DNA of 64,000 nt from Sva-07 sp963774765 (GTDB taxonomy: Bacteria > Actinomycetota > Acidimicrobiia > Acidimicrobiales > Ilumatobacteraceae), in assembly GCA_963774765.1 (NCBI GenBank), contig CAVZGP010000031.1, positions 248,001 to 312,000 on the forward strand, read 5' to 3'. Numbering within the stretch: the stretch's first letter is position 1; every line of letters starts with the position of its first letter. Shown one piece after another: positions 33,768 through 43,366 of the stretch. Position numbers and translations under genes: made by a program. Below the pieces are notes generated by a model, which did not search any database, had not been told where the DNA came from, and saw only the letters and a program-made list of their open reading frames with translations.

Positions 33768-35344
33768 TTGTCGATACCGAGGTCGTCAGCGATCACCTGC
33801 AGCGCGTTGTAGCCCGGCCCGAACGTGATGAACCCGTGCGGATGCTGCGTCGATCCGGCCATGTACAACCCGTCGATCGGGGTCCGGTACTGGCCGAGCT
33901 CGGGGAGCGGACGCTGATCGAGCATGTTGGCCAGGCTGATCTCACCCATCATCCAGTCGCCCTTGACCATGTTGGGGAGCTTGTGGGCGATGTCTTCGGG
34001 CGTGAACACCTCCCAGTCGACGAACGTGTCGTCGGTGAGGTTCGGTGCGTAGCGACGCCACGCCTCGATGCAGCGGTATCCGTACGGCCGACCGATGCCC
34101 TGCCAAGCCCCCGAGCCGCCGTCGGCCAGGTCGAACGGGGCGAACTGGCGCAACATGCCGGTGTAGAAACCCTCCGGCGCATCGGTCGGGTCGTACAGCG
34201 AGTTGACCGCCGCGTTCGGTCGAGGATCGACCAGTCCCCCGGAGCGGATCGTCTTCCAGTCGGCGTCGAGGTGATCGGTCGAGCCGATGCCAAGGTTGAC
34301 GACCCAGGCGCGATCGACATCGGGATTGAACTTCGACGCGGTGTACTGGGGCAACTCCGACATGGCGAGGTGCACGGTGAACAGCGACCAGTCCTTGTGG
34401 ACCACGTCGTTGCGCACACGGTCTGCGAGACCCTCGCCGACGGTGGCGGTGTCCATGAACTCGAGGAAGGTCTGCTCGGCCGACACGGTCGATGCCACCA
34501 GCTTGCGAGCAGCGATCTCGGTGCCATCGGCAAGCCGGACACCCACGGCCCGGCCGTCCTCGACGAGGATGCGGTCGACCTCGGCGTCGGCGACCATGAC
34601 ACCGCCGTGCTGGGCCAGGTCGCGCCACAGCGCATGGGCCAGCCGGTGTGAACCACCGACGCACAGGTGCCAGTTGTTGATCTTTCCGACCAGCAGTGGG
34701 TAGCCGATGGCGAGGCCCTTGACGTCGTTGGTGTACGAGCAGACCGCGCCGTGGAACGCGAGGTGGGCCTTGATCTTCGGATCGGTGAAGTGCTGGTCGA
34801 GGAACTGGTTGATCGTCTCGCGGCGCAGCTTGACCGACAGGAACTCCGAGCGGTCCTCCACACCGAAGGTGGCCAACGCCTTGGTCAGCTCCTTGACCGA
34901 CAACGGCGGCTGGTACATCAGCGTGCCCAGCAGCAGGTCGACGAAACCGTGGGCCTCGTCGTAGAGCCGACGGAATGTCGCTGCGTCCTTGGTGCTGAAC
35001 TCGGCCATGGCGTCGACGGTGCGGTCGATGTCGGCATAGATGCACAGCGCCGTGCCGTCGTCGAACACCGATGCCATCTGCACCTCGGGCCGCACGTATT
35101 CGATGCCGTGGCCCCGAACATCGAGGTCGGCCACCGGCGGAGCCATGTCGACGAAGGTGTGGTAGTTGGCATGCAGGTTGTGCAGGAAGCCCGGCTGGGT
35201 GACCTCTTCGGTGCACAGTCCGCCGCCTTCCTCGTGGCGGCGTTCGAGCACCATCACATCCAGCCCGGAGCGGGCCAGGTAGGCGCCGAGGGTCAAGCCG
35301 TTGTGGCCTGCCCCGATGATGATCGCATCGCATGACTCACGCAT
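33749..35344 (-). CDS. FAD-dependent oxidoreductase, CrtI/PYROXD2-like
   Basis: This is a 531-residue flavoprotein. The FAD motif is IIIGAGHNGLTLGAYLARSG and a C-terminal second FAD contact is LYMAGSTQHPHGFITFGPGYNA. The family includes phytoene desaturases and the poorly understood PYROXD2 group; substrates are usually isoprenoid or lipid. It follows a soluble SCP2 protein after 3 bases and precedes an anchored SCP2-like protein, so a bound hydrophobic substrate is plausible. Confidence 0.85.
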   Translation of the reverse strand: MRESCDAIIIGAGHNGLTLGAYLARSGLDVMVLERRHEEGGGLCTEEVTQPGFLHNLHANYHTFVDMAPPVADLDVRGHGIEYVRPEVQMASVFDDGTALCIYADIDRTVDAMAEFSTKDAATFRRLYDEAHGFVDLLLGTLMYQPPLSVKELTKALATFGVEDRSEFLSVKLRRETINQFLDQHFTDPKIKAHLAFHGAVCSYTNDVKGLAIGYPLLVGKINNWHLCVGGSHRLAHALWRDLAQHGGVMVADAEVDRILVEDGRAVGVRLADGTEIAARKLVASTVSAEQTFLEFMDTATVGEGLADRVRNDVVHKDWSLFTVHLAMSELPQYTASKFNPDVDRAWVVNLGIGSTDHLDADWKTIRSGGLVDPRPNAAVNSLYDPTDAPEGFYTGMLRQFAPFDLADGGSGAWQGIGRPYGYRCIEAWRRYAPNLTDDTFVDWEVFTPEDIAHKLPNMVKGDWMMGEISLANMLDQRPLPELGQYRTPIDGLYMAGSTQHPHGFITFGPGYNALQVIADDLGIDKWWAQV

Positions 35345-35347
35345 TGC

Positions 35348-35806
35348 TCAGACCTTCTCAGCTGTGTGGTACGGGGGGTGACCATCGGGCCACGTGGTGT
35401 CGACGCCGGAGGTGTACGCGTTCAACAGCACGTTGACCAACTCGGCCTGACGCAGCAGGAATCGCATGTCGCCGCGCACTTTGATCATGCCGTGGAGAAC
35501 CGCGTCGAGCGGGTCGAGGACGCCGGCGGCGATCTCGTCGAACACGCTCGCTGCCGCGGTGAAGCGGTAGTCGAGTTTCTCGTCGGGTTCGGCGTCGAGT
35601 TCGCGGTACCACATGCAGATCCCGGCCTCGATCCGGATCAGGAACCGGCGCATCCCATCGGCGGGGACGTAGGGAGAGGCACCATCGTCGAGGATCTCGA
35701 CGCAGATCGTCCAGGCACCCTCCGGTGCGTCACGCAGATCGACGACGGCGGCGTTGATCGCCTGTTTGACCGACTCGTACCAGTCGGTGGTGTAGATGTC
35801 GGGCAT
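35348..35806 (-). CDS. SCP2 sterol-binding domain protein
   Basis: This is a 152-residue soluble protein fitting an SCP2 domain: an amphipathic start (YESVKQAINAAVVDL), a central beta sheet, and the helical FDEIAAGVLDPLDAVLHGMIKVRGDMRFLL that lines the lipid cavity. It overlaps the upstream FAD gene by ATGA and ends 3 bases before the next FAD gene, inside one operon. Confidence 0.8.
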   Translation of the reverse strand: MPDIYTTDWYESVKQAINAAVVDLRDAPEGAWTICVEILDDGASPYVPADGMRRFLIRIEAGICMWYRELDAEPDEKLDYRFTAAASVFDEIAAGVLDPLDAVLHGMIKVRGDMRFLLRQAELVNVLLNAYTSGVDTTWPDGHPPYHTAEKV

Positions 35807-37423
35807 CAGTAGCTCCGTCCCGCGGCGATCGGGCTCGGCAGGCCGATGTCCTCGGCGATCTTCTTGTAGGCGTTGTAGCCGCAGGCGGCGTGCACCCCGC
35901 CTCCCGGATAGGCCGACGAACCGCACAGGTACAGCCCGTCGATCTCGGTGAGGTAGTTCGATGCCTCCGGGAACGGCCGGTTGACTCCCTTCTGGTCGGG
36001 GGCGAACTCGCCGTGCGAGAAGTCGCCCTCGCGCATCATCATCTTCGGCTCCATCTGGTCAGGCGTGTAGAGCTTGTGGGCGATCACGTTGTCGCGCGTC
36101 ATGTTCGGCGCCGCCTCGACCCAGGCGTCGAGGAACCGCTCGTTGTAGGTCTCGCGGACCTCGGTCCACTCCTGCGTGCTCAGCTCGCTGGCGCACGGCA
36201 GGAAGTACCACCCGGTGGCAGAGTGACGTCCGGCCGGTGCCTGCGAGCGGTCCCACAGGCTGTTGACCCATGTTCCGGCGGCCGGCTTGGGCAGGATGCC
36301 CGAGTAGGCGTCGCGGATGTAGCGCGCCATGTCCTCGGGCCCGTCGTAGCCGACCACGGTGTAGAAGCAGCGGTTGATCTCCGGATCCCACCGCGCCGAG
36401 CGGTAGTCGGGCGCTTCGTACAGGCAGAACATCGGAGTGCCGAGCACGTGGCTCGGGCCATAGCGGTAGTCCTTGGCTCGCTTCACCCAGCGAGGGCTCA
36501 GGTGATCCTCTCCGACGAGGCCCAAGAGGGTCTGGCGGACGTCGGCGTTGGACGCCACCAACTTGGTCGCCCGGTAGTCGACACCGCGTGCGGTGACACC
36601 GACGGCCCGCCCGTCTTCGACGATGACGCGCTCCACGTTCGAGTTCTCGATGAGATCGACCCCCTCGCGGTAACAGGCCTGCGTCATCGCCTTGGCCAGC
36701 CCGTGCGTGCCGCCCATCACCAGCTTCCAGTTCCCGGTGGTCCACATGACGAAGGTGAGGAACTCGATGCCGGTGCCTGCCGTGTCGATCGGGATGCCCC
36801 ATTCGACGCTCACCCGGTACAACAGCGCACGGAGTTCGGGCGACTCGAACAGTTCGTCGATCACCATCTTCGGCGTCTTGAGCATGAAGTGGGCGTCGAC
36901 GCCGAGGTCACCGAACAGGGTGTCGATCAGCACAGCCGATGCGTCGGGGCCGCCCATTGCCTGGCCGGCCCCCGGCGGATTGTAGAGATTCGACCGCCAA
37001 CAGCTCCTGGAGCGGGACGGCGCGCTGCTTCAGTTCGACGAACATGTCGGCATCGGCACGCGAATACCTCGAGATGCTGGCGTGGGTGCGATCCAGGAGG
37101 TCGGGACGGTGCAGCACGATCGGCGGCCGACCGTCGGCGAACGCGATCCCGGCCTGCGCTTCGGGAGTGACGGTGCGCAGCCCGAGGTCGTAGAGACCGA
37201 AGTCCTGGATCATCGGCATCACGTCGAAGAACTCCATGTACTGCGAGTGCATGTTGTGTCGGTAGCCCGCCTTCACCGGTTCTTCGGTGTTGACACCGCC
37301 GCCTTCTTCGTGGCGTCGCTCGATGATCGCGGTCGAGAGACCGGCTCGTTGGAGATAGGCGGCCAAGCACAGCCCGTTGTGGCCGGCTCCGATGACGATC
37401 GCGTCATAGGTCCGAGTGGTCAT
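35806..37423 (-). pseudogene. second CrtI/PYROXD2-like oxidoreductase, frameshifted
   Basis: The N-terminal part (37423 to about 37000) has VIGAGHNGLCLAAYLQRAG and ERRHEEGGGVNTEEP. The rest is one frame over, resuming at LYNPPGAGQAMGGPDAS and running to the stop at 35806. The net shift is one extra base (or two missing) at about 36985-37000. Joined, it is about 538 residues and parallel to the gene at 33749. The C-terminal FAD contact (LYLCGSSAYPGGGVHAACGYNA) is intact. Confidence 0.82.
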
Positions 37424-37464
37424 GGTGATTTCCTCCGAGCGTTCGGTGGGTGTATTGATGTTGG

Positions 37465-38619
37465 GTGGCCATCGACGAAGTCGACGATGTGAGAGCTGTG
37501 GTGGGCGACGACGGGTCCCCGGGTGGTCCTGGCGCGGTCGTGGACCGCACCCGACCCGGCCAGCTGAGCGTGTGGATGTTCGTGATGGCCGGCCTGGTGT
37601 TCGTGATCCTCGTGGTCGGCGGCACGACGCGGCTGACCGAGTCGGGGCTGTCGATCGTCAAATGGGATCCGGTCACCGGGGTGGTGCCGCCGTTGACCAA
37701 CGCCGACTGGCAGGCGAAGTTCGACGCCTACCAGGCGACGCCCGAGTTCCAGCTCGTCAATCAGGGGATGGACCTCGGTGAGTTCAAGGCGATCTTCCTG
37801 TGGGAGTACCTGCACCGACTGCTCGGTCGCGTGCTCGGACTCGCGATGGCGGTGCCGTTCGCCTGGTTCCTGTGGCGACGGGCGATCCCTCGTGGGTACG
37901 GATGGAGACTCGGCGGTCTCGTGGCGCTCGTCGGTCTGCAGGGAGTCATCGGATGGTGGATGGTGGCGAGCGGTCTCGTCGACCGGCCGGACGTGGCACA
38001 CCAACGACTCGCGCTGCACCTCACCACAGCGCTCGTGCTGCAGTGCGCGCTGATCTGGACGGCGCTGGACTTCCGCGCGCTCGCCGAGCGACGTGACCCC
38101 GTCGAGGGTCGACCCCACCGTTGGTTCTGGCCGTTCCTGGTGCTGTTGTTCGTCCAGATCACCCTCGGCGCGTTCGTTGCGGGCCTCGACGCCGGGCACA
38201 TGTACACGACGTGGCCGACGATGCAGGGCGAGTGGACCCCCGAGGCCCTCACGTACATGCGCCCGCTCTGGACGAACACCGTCGACAATCCGGTCGCCGT
38301 GCAGTTCCTGCACCGATGGCTCGCGGTGGTGGTCGCCGTGTACGCGGTGGTGGCGGCGGTACGGCTGCATCGCGCTGGGGCCGGTCTGCGTGCGGGAGCC
38401 CTCGGGGCCGCGGTGCTGCTGCAGTTCGTCCTCGGTGTCCTGACCCTCGTGAACTCCGTACCGATCCCGTTGGGCGTTGCTCATCAGGCCGGCGCCGTCG
38501 TGCTGCTGGTGGCGACGATCGTGGCCGGCCACTGGTCGATGGGCGGCGCCAGGCGGTCGCCGACCGCGACGGTGGACGGACCGGTGACCGACATTCCCGC
38601 GCTGACGTCGTCGATCTGA
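37465..38619 (+). CDS. ctaA: heme A synthase, COX15/CtaA family
   Basis: This is a 384-residue membrane protein with eight helices and the four heme-ligand-type histidines in EYLHRLLGR, VAHQRLALHL, FLHRWLAVV and GVAHQAGAV. The TTRLTESGLSIVKWDPVTGVVPP loop is diagnostic for the COX15-type branch. It oxidises the heme O methyl group for aa3-type cytochrome oxidase. A 41-base gap separates it from the divergent FAD operon. No ctaB or cta genes are adjacent. Confidence 0.92.
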   Translation: MAIDEVDDVRAVVGDDGSPGGPGAVVDRTRPGQLSVWMFVMAGLVFVILVVGGTTRLTESGLSIVKWDPVTGVVPPLTNADWQAKFDAYQATPEFQLVNQGMDLGEFKAIFLWEYLHRLLGRVLGLAMAVPFAWFLWRRAIPRGYGWRLGGLVALVGLQGVIGWWMVASGLVDRPDVAHQRLALHLTTALVLQCALIWTALDFRALAERRDPVEGRPHRWFWPFLVLLFVQITLGAFVAGLDAGHMYTTWPTMQGEWTPEALTYMRPLWTNTVDNPVAVQFLHRWLAVVVAVYAVVAAVRLHRAGAGLRAGALGAAVLLQFVLGVLTLVNSVPIPLGVAHQAGAVVLLVATIVAGHWSMGGARRSPTATVDGPVTDIPALTSSI

Positions 38620-38795
38620 GCCGACGAGTCCGGCACGCCTGGTGTCGGCTCGAACGTCGTGCAACGCGACTCGATCTCTCTCGATCGGGTGGCGAGGGCG
38701 GTCGCGCTCGCCGGCCCCGATTCGATCACGATGGCGTGTGCGTCGCTGAGCATGGGTGGTTCCTCTGGGAGTTCCTTCGGCTACTCTGGAGTATC

Positions 38796-38855
38796 ACTCT
38801 GGAAATAGCAAGAGATTTCTGACCATAACTCTGGAAAAGGCAAGAAATTTCAGAC
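38796..38855. repeat. 28-nt direct repeat upstream of tetR
   Basis: Copies at 38796-38823 and 38828-38855 share 24 of 28 bases. Both begin ACTCTGGAAA, contain GCAAGA and end ATTTC-x-GAC; the period is 32 bases. A third partial ACTCTGGA lies at about 38783. It sits 31 bases before the TetR start and is A/T-richer than its surroundings; a role as regulator binding sites is inferred. Confidence 0.75.
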
Positions 38856-38886
38856 TCGCCCTCGGGATTTCGCCTACCATGTGCCG

Positions 38887-39504
38887 ATGGTCGCTCAGCC
38901 GCCGTCCAAGCGTTCGATCCAGACGCGCGGCGAGCTGGCCCGGGCCGCTCACGACCAGATCGCGCGTGACGGCGCGCTCGATGCGGGGGCCATTGCCACA
39001 GCCGCGGGCGTCTCCACCGCCACCTTCTACGTGCACTTCGCGACGCACGATGACGCGATCGCGGCAGCACTGGACATCACGCTCGCGGCCGTGGTCGACG
39101 TCGCCCGACGGTTCATCGACATCGGGGCGCTGATCGAGCGTGGGGTCGTACCGGTCATGGACGACGTGGTCCACGACATCCACGCCATCTTCCGGGCCGA
39201 GAGTCCGGTCACACGCATGGCGATCGCGCGGTTCGCTCATCATCGCGGGATCAGAGACGTGTACCTCCATCACGAGAACGCCGGCCTCGAGCACCTCACC
39301 CGCCAGATCGATCTGGCTCAACGAGCGGGGTTGCTCGGGGCGGGGGACCCCGCACACCGGGCGACCTGCGCCATCGTGCTCATGGAGGGGATCAACAATC
39401 CACTGCTCACCAGATCCGAACTCGACCCCGAAGTGGCCGTGCACCTGCGTGAGGCGCTCGCCGCCGCGCTCGGGTCGAACGCAGCGCCAGCATCTCGCGT
39501 GTGA
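38887..39504 (+). CDS. TetR-family transcriptional regulator
   Basis: This is a 205-residue regulator. The helix-turn-helix is GALDAGAIATAAGVSTATFYVHFATHDD (about residues 35-62); the rest is an all-helical ligand domain. No clear ribosome site precedes ATG 38887, while TACCAT lies seven bases upstream, so a leaderless transcript is possible; GTG 38881 is an alternative. It is convergent with the acyl-CoA operon and near the FAD/SCP2 operon, either of which it might control. Confidence 0.85.
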   Translation: MVAQPPSKRSIQTRGELARAAHDQIARDGALDAGAIATAAGVSTATFYVHFATHDDAIAAALDITLAAVVDVARRFIDIGALIERGVVPVMDDVVHDIHAIFRAESPVTRMAIARFAHHRGIRDVYLHHENAGLEHLTRQIDLAQRAGLLGAGDPAHRATCAIVLMEGINNPLLTRSELDPEVAVHLREALAAALGSNAAPASRV

Positions 39505-39524
39505 ATTCCGTTCAGCGCGGCTCA

Positions 39525-40494
39525 TCAGCTCGCAGCCCGCTCGGGGGCTTCGCCGGAGGATGAGGCCAACACGATGGATGCCAGCGCGCGCCCGTCGGCG
39601 GCGATGAGCGTGTCGGCGATGACGACTCGCTGCCCGTGTGTCGCGATCGACGGGGCTTCGGCCCGGTCGGCCTGGTCGAGCACGAACACCCCGGCGATGT
39701 CGGCGTAGAGCGCGGCGGTATCTGTCGAGCGGTGAGCGAGACCGACTGCGTGCATCAGGTTGTACCTCGCGCGCTGTCGGTGGGCTTCGCCGTCGTCGAG
39801 GATCGGTCTCCCGGTGACGATCGGGGTGACGGCGATCACCGTCTCTCGCCGCGCGGCCAACTGGTCGCGAACACCGGGAAGCGCCAGGATCGGCTCGATG
39901 CTCGCGACGGGGCTGCTCGGCCCGAGCACCACGACGTCGGCGCCGGAGATCGCAGCGAGGACCTCCGACGTGGCGGTCGCCGTCTCGATGCCCGCGTAGG
40001 AGACCTTCTCCACCGGACCGACCGCGCCCATCTTCACGAACCACTCCTGGAACCGGTGGTCCCCATCCGAGGTGGTCACCACGGTGCCGACCGCGTCGTC
40101 GCTCATCGGCAGGAGTCGGCTCGTCACGCCGAACGCACGCCGCAGTTCATCGGTGGCCTGGGTGAGCGTGCGCCCGGCGGCGAGCGCGTCGGTCCGCATG
40201 AAATGGGTCGCCAGGTCGATGTCGCCGAGGTTGAACCAGGGGTCGCACCCCATCGTCGCGCAGTCGGCCCATCGTGTGGAACGTGTCGCCGACCACACCC
40301 CACCCGCGCGCTTGGTCGCGGAGCCCGGCCAGCGCGTAGAGGTTGGTGTCGATGTCGGGGCAGATGCGCAGCCCGTAGCGGTCGAGGTCGTCCGCAGTGT
40401 TGACGACCAGCGTCAGCTCCGACACCGCTGCGAGGGGCACCGCAAGTCGGCTGCAACCGATCCCGCCGCCGAGCATCGTGACGGTGACGGACAT
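39525..40494 (-). pseudogene. cofD: 2-phospho-L-lactate transferase, frameshifted
   Basis: The first frame from 40494 (VTVTMLGGGIGCSRLAVPL, DTFHTMGRLRDDG) breaks at a run of four C/G bases at 40248-40251. The next frame continues CDPWFNLGDIDLATHFMRTD and runs to 39525. Dropping one G restores DDGCDPWFNLGD and a CofD/FbiA of about 322 residues. CofD builds the F420 precursor from phosphoenolpyruvate- or lactate-derived units. It is last in an acyl-CoA operon, 5 bases after the synthetase. Confidence 0.82.
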
Positions 40495-40499
40495 GGGTC

Positions 40500-42116
40500 T
40501 CAGCGCCGCGTGTGGACGTTGTCGCTGGTCGGGTCGAACATCTCGAGCAGGAAACGCTCCTGTGGCTTCTCCGACGCGGTCTTGGGGATCTGATCGACCA
40601 CGTGGAGGTAGGTGGGAACGAAGTTCGATTCGAGACCCTCGCGGCAGGCGGTGAACACCGCGTCGGGATCGAAACCGGCGGGGTCGACCAGCGTGATCGC
40701 GGCAACGACGTCCTTCTCGCCCGGCGCGCCCGACGCCGCAGGGACGCCGTAGACGAACACATCGCTGATCTGCGGTTCCTCGGCCAGTACCCGTTCGATG
40801 TACCCGGGGTTCACGAAGTCACCGTTGTGTCGCAGACCTCCACCCTTGCGGTAGTCGAAGAACAACCAACCCGCTTCGTCGCGGTGGCCGATGTCGCCGG
40901 AGCGCAGCCATCCGCCGCGGGTCTTGGCCGACGAGGCGTCGGGGTTGTCGAAGTATTCGACCTCGGCGGATCCGCCGCCGGCGGGTCGTGAACAGATCTC
41001 GCCCGAGACCCCCGGTGGGCACTCGTCGTCGTTGTCGTCGAGGATCTTCATGTCGAGCCCCGGGACGGGCTTGCCGAACGAGCCGAGCGGGCCCTGGCCG
41101 ACCGGCTTGAACGCGAGGCCACCCTCGATCGCTCCGTACCATTCGAACACGTCGACCGCGAATCGCTCCTCGAACGACTCCCAGACGGCGGGCGCCATGC
41201 CCGCACTGACGACGAATCGCACCGGGTTGTCGGCATCGTCGGGTCGGTGCGGTTCGCTGTAGATCGCAGTGGACATGCCGCCGAGCATGCTGAACGCGGT
41301 GCAGCCGTGTTGACGGCAGACGTCCCACAGCTTCGACTTGGTGAACCGTCGGCTGAACACCGCGCGCAGCCCCATCGCCAACGATGGGCCGAGTGTCACG
41401 GACTGCGCGTTGCCGTGGGTCAGCGAGAGCCCGGTGTAGGGCCGGTCGTCGGTGGTGTAACCGAGCAGGAGGCCGAGCATGCCGAACGCGCCGAAGCGTT
41501 CGTTGGGGAACACCACACCCTTGGGGTCGCCGGTCGTGCCCGAGGTGTAGATGATCTGCAGCGGGTCGCTCGGAAGCTGCAGGCGCACGTCGACGGTCGT
41601 CTCGGGGCCATCGAACACGGCTGCGAGCGACTCGACGCCGGTGATCTCCTCGGGTGGTGCTGCGCCGTCCTCGCCGCTGAAGAGCAGCAGGACCCAGTTG
41701 TCCTTGCCCATCGACGCGCGCGCCGCGTCGACCGCAGCGAAGGAGTAGTCGGCGCAGATCACTCCCCGACAGCCGGCGTTGCGGAGCATGAAGGCGAGCT
41801 TGTCGCCCTTGGTCCGCGGGTCGATCGGCACCGCGACGGCTCCGGTGATCGACGCCGCGATCAGTGCCTCGACGAACTCCGGATGATTGCGCATCATCAA
41901 CCCGAACCGGTCGCCGCGCTGCATCCCGCGGTCGATCAGAGCCAACGCCAACCGGTTGGCGTTGCGATGCAGGTCGGCGTAGGTGCGGACTTCGTCGGGG
42001 GTCGCGCCACCGTCCAGGCTCAAGTGTTCGAACGTCAGCACATCGAGATCAGGCGAGCGTTGTGCCCGCGCATGGACCATGTCGGCGAGGACGTTGTCGT
42101 TGAGTTCGCGTGTCAC
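40500..42116 (-). CDS. AMP-forming acyl-CoA synthetase
   Basis: This is a 538-residue ANL-family enzyme: P-loop IIYTSGTTGDPKGVV, A5 region EWYGAIEGG, A8 hinge GWLRSGDIGHRDEAGWLFFDYRKGGGLRHNG, and a C-terminal catalytic Lys in KTASEKPQ. Likely activates a fatty or steroid-side-chain acid as its CoA ester. GTG 42116 overlaps the thiolase stop. Confidence 0.9.
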   Translation of the reverse strand: MTRELNDNVLADMVHARAQRSPDLDVLTFEHLSLDGGATPDEVRTYADLHRNANRLALALIDRGMQRGDRFGLMMRNHPEFVEALIAASITGAVAVPIDPRTKGDKLAFMLRNAGCRGVICADYSFAAVDAARASMGKDNWVLLLFSGEDGAAPPEEITGVESLAAVFDGPETTVDVRLQLPSDPLQIIYTSGTTGDPKGVVFPNERFGAFGMLGLLLGYTTDDRPYTGLSLTHGNAQSVTLGPSLAMGLRAVFSRRFTKSKLWDVCRQHGCTAFSMLGGMSTAIYSEPHRPDDADNPVRFVVSAGMAPAVWESFEERFAVDVFEWYGAIEGGLAFKPVGQGPLGSFGKPVPGLDMKILDDNDDECPPGVSGEICSRPAGGGSAEVEYFDNPDASSAKTRGGWLRSGDIGHRDEAGWLFFDYRKGGGLRHNGDFVNPGYIERVLAEEPQISDVFVYGVPAASGAPGEKDVVAAITLVDPAGFDPDAVFTACREGLESNFVPTYLHVVDQIPKTASEKPQERFLLEMFDPTSDNVHTRR

Positions 42117-43345
42117 GTCGACAGGATCGTGACGCAGAGGGCGGCGGCGTCGGCGCCGATGGCCCCGCCACCGTTGTGGGCGAGTCCGACCGATGCTCCG
42201 ACGACCTGACGGTCGCCGCAACGACCCTGGAGTTGTTCGGTGAGTTCCACGATCTGGGCGATCCCGGTGGCACCGACCGGGTGCCCCTTGCGGAGCAGCC
42301 CCCCGGAGGTGTTGACCGGGATGCGGCCACCGAGTGCGGTGTCGCCAGCGTCGATGAGCTTGCCGCCCTCGCCGTCGGCACACAGACCGAGTGCCTCGTA
42401 GGCGATCAGTTCAGCGGGTGCACTGGCATCGTGACACTCGACGACGTCGAGGTCGCCAGGCCCGACACCGGCCTCTTCGTAGGCCTCGGCCGCGCAGAGT
42501 CGTGCCACGTCGGGCTCGCCGGGGCCGCGGTCCCATCCCGAGTGCAGCACCGACGAACGGATGTGTACCGGCTTCGTGATGCCCATCTGGCGCGCACGCT
42601 CGGGACTGACGAGGATCACCGCCGCGGCACCGTCACCGATCGGCGAGCACATCGATCTCGTGAGCGGTTCGGCGATCATCCGATCGGCGAGCACCTCCTC
42701 GACGCTCAGCTCGTTGCGGAACTGGGCGCGCGGATTGAGGTGCCCGTGACGCGAGTTCTTGGCCGAGACACCAGCGAACTGTTCCACCGTGGTGCCGAAG
42801 CGTTCCATGTGGCTGCGGGCAGCGGATGCGTAGATGTCCATGAACATCGAGCGGTTCTCGCCGGCGCCGCTCGACCCCGACGTGGCACCAGCCGACTCGG
42901 CCTGGCGTTTGAGGCCGGCCATGAACTCCTGGATCATCTCGACGTCGACGGCGCCACTGAATGCACCGAACGTCTTGCGCTTGTCCTCGTTGTAGAGCTT
43001 CTCGACGCCGAGTGCCAGCACGCAGTCGTATGCGCCGGCCGTGATCATCGCGGCGGCCTGATTGACAGCGGTCGATGCGCTCGCACACGCGTTCTCGACG
43101 TTGATCACCGGCAGCTTGCCGATCCCGATCCCGCGCAGGATGACCTGGCCACGGATCGATTCCTGCCCGGTTGTGAGCCCGGCCGCCGCGTTGCCGACGT
43201 AGGCCGCCTGGAGATCGGCCGCGGTGAGTCCAGCGTCGGCGAGCGCTGCGGTGACCGCCTGCCCACCGATGGCCTTGAGTCCCTCCTCGAGGTGTTTGCC
43301 GAACGTGGTCATGCCCACGCCGGCGACGACTGCTGTGGTTCTCAT
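42113..43345 (-). CDS. thiolase, SCP-X/lipid-transfer type
   Basis: This is a 410-residue thiolase-fold protein. The nucleophile is Cys87 in VENACASAS; VVECHDASAPAEL and GHPVGATGIAQI supply the other catalytic segments. SCP-X-type thiolases in actinobacteria often act in steroid or branched side-chain degradation. Second Cys in the usual C-terminal position is not evident, as is common in this subgroup. Confidence 0.88.
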   Translation of the reverse strand: MRTTAVVAGVGMTTFGKHLEEGLKAIGGQAVTAALADAGLTAADLQAAYVGNAAAGLTTGQESIRGQVILRGIGIGKLPVINVENACASASTAVNQAAAMITAGAYDCVLALGVEKLYNEDKRKTFGAFSGAVDVEMIQEFMAGLKRQAESAGATSGSSGAGENRSMFMDIYASAARSHMERFGTTVEQFAGVSAKNSRHGHLNPRAQFRNELSVEEVLADRMIAEPLTRSMCSPIGDGAAAVILVSPERARQMGITKPVHIRSSVLHSGWDRGPGEPDVARLCAAEAYEEAGVGPGDLDVVECHDASAPAELIAYEALGLCADGEGGKLIDAGDTALGGRIPVNTSGGLLRKGHPVGATGIAQIVELTEQLQGRCGDRQVVGASVGLAHNGGGAIGADAAALCVTILST

Positions 43346-43366
43346 GTTTCCTCCATCGATGGGTGG

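Noticed and set aside
38484..38753. Minus-strand ORF starting MLSDAHAIVIESG with a GAGGAA upstream
   Set aside because: More than half lies antisense to the heme A synthase gene, and no family or good composition supports it. A start-like context alone is too weak.
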